A stretch of DNA of 64,000 bases, taken from JAVJST01 sp040219295. GTDB lineage: Bacteria > Pseudomonadota > Alphaproteobacteria > Rhodospirillales > Casp-alpha2. Made by a program: the position numbers and the translations under genes. Of this stretch, positions 34,340 to 41,377 are shown in pieces. Position 1 is the first letter of the stretch. Every line of letters starts with the position of its first letter. The DNA lies in contig JAVJST010000005.1 in NCBI GenBank assembly GCA_040219295.1, positions 930,001 through 994,000 of the forward strand, in the 5' to 3' direction. The notes beneath the pieces were generated by a model. It had not been told where the DNA came from. It worked only from the letters and a program-made list of their open reading frames with translations, and did not search any database.

Positions 34340-35718
34340 GCATGCTCCTGAAGTCTCTTGAGTGCCGCCTGGAAGCCCGCCTCGGCGATCTCCTCCTGGG
34401 CGTGGACGCCGCCGGTGACCACCGGCACGCCGCCGACGATGACGTCGGAGACCGGGTTGTGGTCGGCCGCGAACAGCCAGGCGTCGAGCAGCGCGTCGCC
34501 TTGCCTGCCGGACAGCGGGCTGGTGCCTGTGTCGAGGACGACGACGTCGGCGCGCATGCCCTCGGCGATGGCGCCGACCGGCCGGGCCGAGGCCTGCGCC
34601 CCGCCCATCAGCGCCGAGAGATAGAGCGCCGCGCCGGTCGAGCCGCCGGGCCCGTCGGCCAGCACGTTGCGCCGCCGCGTCGTCAGACGCTGGCCGTACT
34701 CGAACCAGCGCAGCTCCTCCTTGGGCGACACCGAGATGTGGCTGTCCGAACCGATGCCCCAATGGCCGCCGGCCGCAGTGAACGTCTCGGCCGGGAACAG
34801 GCCGTCGCCGAGGTTGGCCTCGGTCGTCGGGCACAGGCCCGCGACCGCGCCGGAGCGGGCAAGGGCCTGCGTTTCCGCGTCGGTCATGTGGGTGGCGTGG
34901 ACCAGGCACCAGCGCGGGCCGACGGCGACATGGTCGAGCAGCCATTCGACCGGGCGCGAGCCCGACCACTTCAGGCAGTCGTCGACCTCCTTCGTCTGCT
35001 CGGCGATGTGGACGTGCACCGGCGCGCCGTCGGCGAGACCGTCGAGCGCGTCGGCCAGCAGTTCGGGCGTGACAGCGCGCAGGCTGTGCGGGGCGAGGCC
35101 GACGGCGACATTCGGGTTGGTGCCGTGGCGGCTGCGGACCGCTGCGATGATCTCGAGAATGCCGTCGGCGTCGTTGATGAAACGGCGCTGGCCGTCGCTC
35201 GGCGCCTCGCCACCGAAGCCGCCATGGGCATAGAGCACCGGCAGCATGGTGATCCCGATGCCCGCCTCGTGCGCCGCGTCGATCAGCCGCATCGAGGTCT
35301 CGGCGCGTTCGGCGTAAGCGCCGCCGTCGGGACCATGGTGCAGGTAGTGGAACTCGCACACCCCGGTGTATCCGGCCTTGAGCATGTCGACGTAAAGCTT
35401 GAGTGCGACCGCCTTGATGTCATCGGGCGTCATGCGCCGCACGAAGCCGTACATCACCTGGCGCCAGGTCCAGAAGCTGTCCGGCGTGCCGTCGTCGCGG
35501 GCCGGGCCGGCGACCTCGCCGAGGCCTGCCATGGCGCGCTGGAAGGCATGGCTGTGCAGGTTCGGCATGCCGGGCACCGCGGCGCCCCTGACGACGGGGC
35601 CGGCGGGCGCGGCGCCGGGCGTCACCCGGGCGATAAAGCCGGCGCGATCGACCTCGACCTCGACGTTGTCGGCCCAGCCGGCCGGCAGCAGCGCGGTTTC
35701 GAAATGGAACGTGGTCAT
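34336..35718 (-). CDS. hutF: Formimidoylglutamate deiminase
   Basis: 460-residue metal-dependent amidohydrolase that converts N-formimino-glutamate to N-formyl-glutamate in the five-step histidine pathway. Family features are PGMPNLHSHAFQRAM (metal His pair, about residue 55), GYTGVCEFHYLHH, VHVHIAEQTKEVDDC, VHATHMTDAE and the metal Asp in IGSDSHISVSPKEELRW. Placement next to hutG, the next enzyme, supports HutF over guanine deaminase or other relatives. The start at 35718 diverges from hutG. Confidence 0.93.
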   Translation of the reverse strand: MTTFHFETALLPAGWADNVEVEVDRAGFIARVTPGAAPAGPVVRGAAVPGMPNLHSHAFQRAMAGLGEVAGPARDDGTPDSFWTWRQVMYGFVRRMTPDDIKAVALKLYVDMLKAGYTGVCEFHYLHHGPDGGAYAERAETSMRLIDAAHEAGIGITMLPVLYAHGGFGGEAPSDGQRRFINDADGILEIIAAVRSRHGTNPNVAVGLAPHSLRAVTPELLADALDGLADGAPVHVHIAEQTKEVDDCLKWSGSRPVEWLLDHVAVGPRWCLVHATHMTDAETQALARSGAVAGLCPTTEANLGDGLFPAETFTAAGGHWGIGSDSHISVSPKEELRWFEYGQRLTTRRRNVLADGPGGSTGAALYLSALMGGAQASARPVGAIAEGMRADVVVLDTGTSPLSGRQGDALLDAWLFAADHNPVSDVIVGGVPVVTGGVHAQEEIAEAGFQAALKRLQEHA

Positions 35719-35816
35719 GGCCGGTTCGGTTCCCTAGGATCGGGGCCGTGGATCAGGGTCTCACCAAACCGGTTACGCCCGATCCGATCAACCGTAAATA
35801 TCGCGCCGGAGCGGTC

Positions 35817-36620
35817 ATGAGCGAGCCGATTTTCGATTTCACGCCGGGTAGCGGCCCCATCCTCATCAGCTGTCCGCACGTCGGCACCATCGTGCCCGAC
35901 GACATCGCCGCCTGTTTCACCGACGCGGGCCGGGCGATCGCCGATACCGACTGGAACGTCCACCGGCTCTACGAGGCCGCGGCGCGGGTGCTCGACCTGC
36001 CGATGATCACCGCGACCCATGCGCGCTACGTGATCGATCTCAACCGCGACCCCTCGGGCCGCTCGCTCTACAAGGGCGCCGACAATACCGAACTGTGCCC
36101 GACGACGACGTTCGACCGCGAGCCTATCTATCGCGAAGGATGCGAGCCCGACATCCTCGAGGTCGACACCCGGCGCCGCCGGTATCACAAGCCCTATCAC
36201 GACAAGCTGGCCGAGGTGCTCGACGATATCCGTGCGCGGCACGGGGTCGCCATCCTGTTCGAGGGCCACTCGATTCGCTCGGAGGTGCCGCGATTCTTCG
36301 AGGGCCGGTTGCCCGACTTCAACCTCGGCACGGTCGCCGGCGAAAGCGCCGACGGCGAACTGGCAGCGCGGGTGTTCGAGGCGCTGGACGGTGCGGACGG
36401 ATTCACCGCCGTGCACAACGGGCGTTTCCGGGGCGGCTACATCACCCGCCACTTCGGGCGGCCGACGGAGGGCTGTCACGCGCTGCAGCTCGAAAAGGCG
36501 CAGGCGATCTACATGGACGAGACGCCGCCCTACGGGTACCGGGTGGATCTCGCCGCCCGCGTCGAGCCGGTCATCCGGCGCATGCTGGAGACCGCGCTCG
36601 ACTGGGTCGGCAAACGATGA
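35817..36620 (+). CDS. hutG: N-formylglutamate deformylase/amidohydrolase
   Basis: 267-residue enzyme releasing formate and glutamate from N-formylglutamate, the last step of the HutF route. Recognisable parts are ISCPHVGTIVPDDI, DTDWNVHRLYE, YVIDLNRDPSGRSLY, LFEGHSIRSEVPRFFEG, DFNLGT and GGYITRHFGRP. ATG at 35817 has GGAG upstream; an in-frame start at 35748 would add 23 poorly supported residues. Formate released here could in principle feed the formate dehydrogenase cluster that begins 300 bases on; that link is inference. Confidence 0.94.
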   Translation: MSEPIFDFTPGSGPILISCPHVGTIVPDDIAACFTDAGRAIADTDWNVHRLYEAAARVLDLPMITATHARYVIDLNRDPSGRSLYKGADNTELCPTTTFDREPIYREGCEPDILEVDTRRRRYHKPYHDKLAEVLDDIRARHGVAILFEGHSIRSEVPRFFEGRLPDFNLGTVAGESADGELAARVFEALDGADGFTAVHNGRFRGGYITRHFGRPTEGCHALQLEKAQAIYMDETPPYGYRVDLAARVEPVIRRMLETALDWVGKR

Positions 36621-36623
36621 GCC

Positions 36624-36872
36624 TTAGTGATCGATGCCGAGGATTTCCATGGCCTCGTGCAGCGCCTCGAGGGACTCGGCGTGCTTGCCGGTCTTGTGCA
36701 TCGACTCGCCCTTGGCGCGCAGGCCCTTGACCTTGGCGAGGTCCGAGGCCGAGAGATCGGTGCTGGCCAGCGCTTCGTCGACCTTCTTGATATCGACGGG
36801 GCAATGGCCGGCGAGCGCCGGCGAGGTGGCCAGCATGAGAGCGGCCGTGGCGGGAATCAGAATGCGGAACAT
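36624..36872 (-). CDS. Small periplasmic protein, unknown function
   Basis: 82-residue protein with a clear signal peptide (FRILIPATAALMLATSPALA, cleavage about residue 21). The mature part begins GHCPVDIKKVDEAL and is predicted as two helices (SASDLAKVKGLRAKGESMHK, AESLEALHEAMEIL). A similar small helical protein occurs elsewhere in proteobacteria without known role. It is convergent with hutG (3 bases between stops) and lies 44 bases upstream of the end of the iron-sulfur protein gene on the same strand. Confidence 0.8.
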   Translation of the reverse strand: MFRILIPATAALMLATSPALAGHCPVDIKKVDEALASTDLSASDLAKVKGLRAKGESMHKTGKHAESLEALHEAMEILGIDH

Positions 36873-36916
36873 GAACGTGTCCTCCGGGTTGTGGGTTCGG
36901 GTCTTCCCCCAACTAG

Positions 36917-38944
36917 TCAATCTAGGTCGTCGGCGGTTTTCGGCAAGGGCCGCGGCTTGCCGGCGAACGGATCGTTGACGCTCTCGGCGAGACTGACGAC
37001 GCGGCAGTCGGCGCACATGCGCAGCCGGTTGAGCGCGTCGTCGTCGGCGAACATGGAGTGGCCGGTCATCTTGGTGACGACCGCCTCGATCGTCGACCTG
37101 GTGCCGAACGGTTTGCCACAGGAGACGCAGTTGAACGGTTCCTCTTCCTTGATGGTTCGCTCGTTGCGCGCTTCGTCGGTGAAGCTGAGCCGGGTGCGGA
37201 TCGAGATGGCGTCCTCGGGACAGGTCTTTTCGCAGATGCCGCACTGGACGCAGGCGCTCTCGACGAACGACAGCCGCGGGTATTCGGGATTGTCGCGGAG
37301 CGCATTGGCCGGACAGGCGCCGACGCACGACAGGCACAGGGTGCACTTATCAAGGTCCACGTCGACGGTGCCGAACGGTGCACCCTGCGGCAGCGCGATC
37401 TCGTCCGTCGGTGTCGGTGCTGCTCCGTGCAGCGACACCAGCGCGAGATTCATCAGTCCACGCTTGCGGCCGACAGGTTCGAACGGTTCCGGTTTCGCGG
37501 CCTTGCCCTTCGGCTTTTTCGTGGCGGCGTCGCGCAGCGCGCCGGCAACCTTTTCCGGATCGGTGTCATCGAGGATCTCGGCACGGCCATCACCGTAACC
37601 GAGTTCACCGAGGATGTGATTGCTGAGGCCGATGACATCCCGCAAAACGTCGAGTTCGCCGGCGTCCCTCGGTGCGGTGAGTATATGGCAGTGTTCGGCG
37701 CCGAACGCCCGGGCGCCGAGCAGGGTCTCGAGGCTGATCTGGGTTGCCGCGTTGACCGCGACGGGAACGACGTTGGCCGGCAGGCCGTCGAAGTGGCGGC
37801 CGATGGCGTCGATCATCTGTTCGCCGTGATCGCTGTCGTGGAACAGGAAGCGCAGGTGTTCGCCGCCCGCCGACGTGTAGGTCTTTGCCAGGGTCCGCAA
37901 CCGCCGCAACAGGTCTTCGGGTTGCGGCAGAACGTAGCGCACCGCGCCGGTCGGACATGCCGACGCGCAGTTGCCGCAACCGGCGCAGATGTAAGGGTCG
38001 ATCTCGACTTTATCGCCGGCCGACTGGATCGCGCCGGTCGGGCAGTTGTCGATGCAGCGCGAACATCCGGTAATGCCGCTTCGCGCATGGGCGCAAATCG
38101 ACGAGTCGTACTCGACGTACTGGGGTTTCTCAAAGGTGCCGACCATGTCGGACATCTCGAAGATCGCACCCATGACCGACGCAGGATCGCCGGAATCGAC
38201 ACGGAAGTATCCGTCGCGTTTATCGTGTGCGTTGAACAGCGGCGTTTCGCCCCGAAGGTCGAGGATCAGGTCACACTGGGAAACGCTCTCGGCGGCGCCT
38301 GCGCCGGCTGGCCCGATTACGTCGCGGCTGCTCGGATCGATCGGCGCTGCGTTCTCACTCAGTACCTCGAAGGCGCCGAGATGGCCGCGTGCGGCAACCT
38401 TGTCGGCGACGAAGATCGGGATTTCCGAAATGCGCGGCGGCATCAGGCCGTCCCACCCCGTGAGCAGGAGCGTGACGTCGAGGCGCTGGGCCAGCTTGGT
38501 CGCCGCATCGAGGGCCGCTTCGTCCTTGCCGAGGACGAGCGCGACGCCGTCGCACTCGAGATCGATCGCCTGGGCGGGATCAAGTGCCAGGAGAGACTCG
38601 GCGAGCAGGGCAGCGATCTTCGGGCCGGCCTTCTTTGCGTCCTTCGACCAGCCGGCCTTCTCCCGGATGTTGACGAATCGGATGTCGTCCTCCACGCCGG
38701 TCGTCTCGGCGGCGTCCTGCGCGGCGTCGAGGAACAGGGGCGCTTCCTGGGTACAACCAACGACGAGGGTGCCGGGCTTGCCGAGCTCTTTCTCGAAGCG
38801 GTCGAGCTGATAACGGCACAGCATCGTCGCCTCGTCGGGCATGACGTCCTCGCTGAGCCCCAGGACCTTACGGAGCTTCGCCGCATTCAGCGGATTGGTG
38901 CCGGCGCAATCGCAGATCAGTACGCGCGGTTCGTTTTTTGCCAT
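36917..38944 (-). CDS. Multi-cluster 4Fe-4S protein of the formate dehydrogenase region
   Basis: 675-residue cytoplasmic iron-sulfur protein. Four ferredoxin-type motifs are visible: CSRCIDNCP and CAGCGNCASACP in the middle, CTLCLSCVGACP and CVQCGICEKTCP near the C terminus, plus further pairs CVSCG and CADC. The N-terminal 270 residues (RVLICDCAGTNPL..., VVGCTQEAPLFLDAA) resemble the HdrA-like part found in related proteins, though the flavin motif is not evident. Proteins like this are regularly encoded beside DUF3305/DUF3306 and periplasmic formate dehydrogenase and are thought to assist maturation or electron transfer; the exact role is unproven. Divergent from DUF3305. Confidence 0.85.
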   Translation of the reverse strand: MAKNEPRVLICDCAGTNPLNAAKLRKVLGLSEDVMPDEATMLCRYQLDRFEKELGKPGTLVVGCTQEAPLFLDAAQDAAETTGVEDDIRFVNIREKAGWSKDAKKAGPKIAALLAESLLALDPAQAIDLECDGVALVLGKDEAALDAATKLAQRLDVTLLLTGWDGLMPPRISEIPIFVADKVAARGHLGAFEVLSENAAPIDPSSRDVIGPAGAGAAESVSQCDLILDLRGETPLFNAHDKRDGYFRVDSGDPASVMGAIFEMSDMVGTFEKPQYVEYDSSICAHARSGITGCSRCIDNCPTGAIQSAGDKVEIDPYICAGCGNCASACPTGAVRYVLPQPEDLLRRLRTLAKTYTSAGGEHLRFLFHDSDHGEQMIDAIGRHFDGLPANVVPVAVNAATQISLETLLGARAFGAEHCHILTAPRDAGELDVLRDVIGLSNHILGELGYGDGRAEILDDTDPEKVAGALRDAATKKPKGKAAKPEPFEPVGRKRGLMNLALVSLHGAAPTPTDEIALPQGAPFGTVDVDLDKCTLCLSCVGACPANALRDNPEYPRLSFVESACVQCGICEKTCPEDAISIRTRLSFTDEARNERTIKEEEPFNCVSCGKPFGTRSTIEAVVTKMTGHSMFADDDALNRLRMCADCRVVSLAESVNDPFAGKPRPLPKTADDLD

Positions 38945-39069
38945 TGCGGCGGGCTCCCCCAGGAGTACGTCTGTCGATGTCGAAAACCACTTGGTCCCGA
39001 CTTCAATACATTTCAACTGGACGAGAAGACAAGCTGCACCATTTATTAGAGGAGGGAGGACTTGGGTGC

Positions 39070-39621
39070 ATGACGAAGCCGATACAATCGAATCCGAACG
39101 CCAACCGTGATCCTGCGATGGAAGAACGGCCGCTGGGCGTGGTGATCGAACGGCGCAATATCGACAATCCGTGGATCGACTACGAATGGCGGCCGGTCGC
39201 CGTTGTCGATGACGGCCCCGGCGCGCCGGGATGGCGGGACCTTGAGGAGGGTGACGGCTGGAAGCGATATCTGGTCACCGGATTCAAGGTATCGCTCTAT
39301 TCAGGTGAAACGGAAGGTTACAAGGTGAACCTGTCGCAGCCGCAGCCGTTCGTCTATGTGGTGTTGCGGCCGGGCGAAGAGCGCGAGGATCATGACGTGG
39401 AGCCGTTCGCGCTGACCGTCTGCCCTTACGAGGCCATGCGTTATGCGGAGAGCGGTGACGAGATCGTCGAGGGCGTCGCCATGCCGAGCGGAGTCGAAGC
39501 CTGGGTTGCCTCTTTCACCGACAAGTATCACGTCGAGCAGCCGTTCAAGAAGCGCAAGCGCGACAGGGGGTATGGCGACGACATCATCGGTACCCGGCCC
39601 AGAGGACGTTTTTCGTCGTGA
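39070..39621 (+). CDS. DUF3305 domain protein
   Basis: 183-residue protein of the DUF3305 family, found almost only with DUF3306 in formate dehydrogenase clusters. Family segments: VIERRNIDNPWIDYEWRPVAV, YSGETEGYKVNLSQPQPFVYVVLR, LTVCPYEAMRYAESGDE and VAWVASF-like EAWVASFTDKYHVEQPF. Likely cytoplasmic. ATG at 39070 with GGAGGAC-like ribosome site. It overlaps DUF3306 by 4 bases (GTGA). A maturation or assembly role is inferred from context. Confidence 0.88.
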   Translation: MTKPIQSNPNANRDPAMEERPLGVVIERRNIDNPWIDYEWRPVAVVDDGPGAPGWRDLEEGDGWKRYLVTGFKVSLYSGETEGYKVNLSQPQPFVYVVLRPGEEREDHDVEPFALTVCPYEAMRYAESGDEIVEGVAMPSGVEAWVASFTDKYHVEQPFKKRKRDRGYGDDIIGTRPRGRFSS

Positions 39622-40268
39622 GTACGAATGACAACGACGGCGTGCTTTCGCGCTGGTCGCGTCGCAAGGCCACGTCACGTCGCGGCCGGGCCGCGCCGGT
39701 GGCCGTCGAGGAGACGGCCGCCATTCCCGATGTCGAGACCTTACCGTCCGGCAAAGCGCCGGACGGCGCACTGGCGACCGCGGAGTTGCCGATCGAAACC
39801 GACGAGCAGGCGGAGAGCGCCCCGGAAGAAGAGATCGACGTCGCCGATCTGCCCGATGTCGAAACGCTGGACAAGGATTCCGACTTCACGCCGTTCCTGA
39901 GAAAGGGTGTTCCGGAAGCCATCAGCCGAGCGGCCCTTCGGAAGCTCTGGCTCAGCGACGCGGTGTTCGCCAATCTCGATGGCCTGAACGATTACGATCA
40001 GAACTTCCGTGTTATCGACAAGCTGATTTCGCTGGCCGACACCAATTACAAGGTCGGCAAGGGGTTCCTGACGGACGACTCCGACGGCGAGACTGAGACT
40101 GAGCCCGAGACTGAGACCGAGACTGAGACCGAGACCGAGGTGGCGGCGAGCGAGGCTGACGGCGACGGCTCAATTTCGCGTGAGATTTCTCAAACGGATA
40201 ACGATGAGGATTTGGAAGCGGCTGAAACAAAGGAGAAAAGGGACAAGGAGAACCCCGAACTGGGGTAA
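39618..40268 (+). CDS. DUF3306 domain protein with Glu-Thr repeat tail
   Basis: 216-residue protein of the DUF3306 family. The N terminus FLSRWSRRKA-like LSRWSRRKATSRR is typical, followed by an acidic linker and the conserved block SDFTPFLRKGVPEAISRAALRKLWLSDAVFANLDGLNDYD (read across 107-145). The tail contains a run of alternating Glu-Thr (about residues 157-174) encoded by a GAGACT/GAGACC tandem repeat at 40090-40140. Start is GTG at 39618, overlapping DUF3305. Same operon; presumed accessory to formate dehydrogenase. Confidence 0.85.
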   Translation: MSTNDNDGVLSRWSRRKATSRRGRAAPVAVEETAAIPDVETLPSGKAPDGALATAELPIETDEQAESAPEEEIDVADLPDVETLDKDSDFTPFLRKGVPEAISRAALRKLWLSDAVFANLDGLNDYDQNFRVIDKLISLADTNYKVGKGFLTDDSDGETETEPETETETETETEVAASEADGDGSISREISQTDNDEDLEAAETKEKRDKENPELG

Positions 40269-40291
40269 CGGCGGGCCGTCGAATTTTGCTG

Positions 40292-40301
40292 TGGTATACC
40301 A
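40292..40301. promoter_or_regulatory. TGGTATACCA palindrome upstream of torD-fdh operon
   Basis: Perfect 10-base palindrome 103 bases before the TorD-like gene. TGTGGTATACC can be read as an extended -10 promoter element or as an operator of the GntR type (T-G-G/T...A-C-C-A). An identical 10-mer lies upstream of rpoH at 56013-56022. Confidence 0.4.
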
Positions 40302-40403
40302 AAACAGCTTCACATGGATCACGAATCGTTCTAGACTTTTTTCAAATGCCAAAACAGGGAAGCGGGCCTCGCCGGGCGGAAATGCGGCAGGCCGGCAAGG
40401 GAA

Positions 40404-41051
40404 ATGCAAAGCGAATCTCCGTCTGAGACCGACCATAACGGCGGTCCGGGTCACGATCCGGCGCCACTTAACGAAGCCGATCGGGCACGCGCCGGCTTTT
40501 ATGTCTTGTTGTCTCGGCTACTGGCCGAACCGCCATCCGAAGAGTTGCTCGTTCAGGTTCGCGCCCTTGAAGGCGACGAGAGCCTTGTCGGTACCGCCTT
40601 GGCGCGTCTCGCCAAGCTCGCGAAAATGACCGACGAGCAGTCCGCGTACGACGAGTTCTCGCTGCTGTTTTACGGTAAGGGCGAAGGCGGCGAAGTGCTG
40701 CCTTACGCGTCCTACTACCTGACCGGCATGCTAAACGACAAACCGCTCGCCGACCTGCGGGGCGACATGGCTGAACTCGGGATCGCGCGAGGCGACCTGA
40801 ACAAGGAACCGGAAGACCATATCGCCTTCGTGTTCGAGATGATGCACGGACTGATCGTCGGTTCTTTCGGCGCCGGACCGGTAGACGTCAACCGGCAGAC
40901 GGAGTTTTTCAATAAGCACATTGCCCCCTGGGCGATGGGATTTTTCGAGGATTTGGAGGATGCCAAGTCAGCGACGTTCTTCGCTGGGGTAGCCGGCCTT
41001 GGCCGTGTGTTCCTGGAAATCGAACAGGACGCATTCCGAATAGCGGCGTAA
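40404..41051 (+). CDS. TorD/DmsD-family molybdoenzyme chaperone
   Basis: 215-residue all-helical chaperone. The family is recognised from AGFYVLLSRLLAEPPSEELL near the N terminus, the LLFYGKGEGGEVLPYASYYLTG segment, and EPEDHIAFVFEMMHGLI, the conserved loop of TorD-like proteins. Such chaperones bind the Tat signal of a molybdoenzyme until cofactor loading is complete; here the client is the Tat-targeted formate dehydrogenase alpha subunit downstream. Operon order TorD, small Tat protein, fdhA supports this. Confidence 0.9.
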   Translation: MQSESPSETDHNGGPGHDPAPLNEADRARAGFYVLLSRLLAEPPSEELLVQVRALEGDESLVGTALARLAKLAKMTDEQSAYDEFSLLFYGKGEGGEVLPYASYYLTGMLNDKPLADLRGDMAELGIARGDLNKEPEDHIAFVFEMMHGLIVGSFGAGPVDVNRQTEFFNKHIAPWAMGFFEDLEDAKSATFFAGVAGLGRVFLEIEQDAFRIAA

Positions 41052-41113
41052 TGCCGCAAGACCGCGGTGGCGCGATGCTCGCGGTTTGAACGACTGAGTG
41101 AGGAGAGGCTCAA

Positions 41114-41314
41114 ATGAAAGGCGACACTGATACGCCGAACATGGCCCGAAGAGACCTTCTGAAGAAGGCAGGGGTGGCGGTCGGCGCGGCCGGCGTGGCG
41201 GCAATTGCCACCACCGGCGATGCCAAGGCCGCGGAATCCGGCGAAGCTAAGGCTTCGGCTGGTTATCGGGAGAGCGAACACGTTCAGACTTACTACGAGC
41301 TAGCCAAGTTCTGA
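41114..41314 (+). CDS. Formate dehydrogenase-region Tat-signal small protein
   Basis: 66-residue protein with a twin-arginine signal (MARRDLLKKAGVAVGAAGVA) and a short mature part ending SEHVQTYYELAKF. It matches the small Tat-target proteins regularly encoded just before fdhA in such clusters. Its function is unknown; it may help assembly or export of the alpha subunit. Ribosome site GGAGAGG upstream of ATG 41114. Confidence 0.88.
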   Translation: MKGDTDTPNMARRDLLKKAGVAVGAAGVAAIATTGDAKAAESGEAKASAGYRESEHVQTYYELAKF

Positions 41315-41377
41315 TCGGTTCCATTGCCCGGACCGGCAGACGGTGCCGGCGGGCGTCTAGCATAATGGGAGATCCAA

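Noticed and set aside
37058..39049. A long plus-strand open frame antisense to the 4Fe-4S protein gene (over 600 codons)
   Set aside because: The minus-strand frame has six clear cysteine motifs; the antisense frame has no recognisable domain and is a by-product of high G+C.
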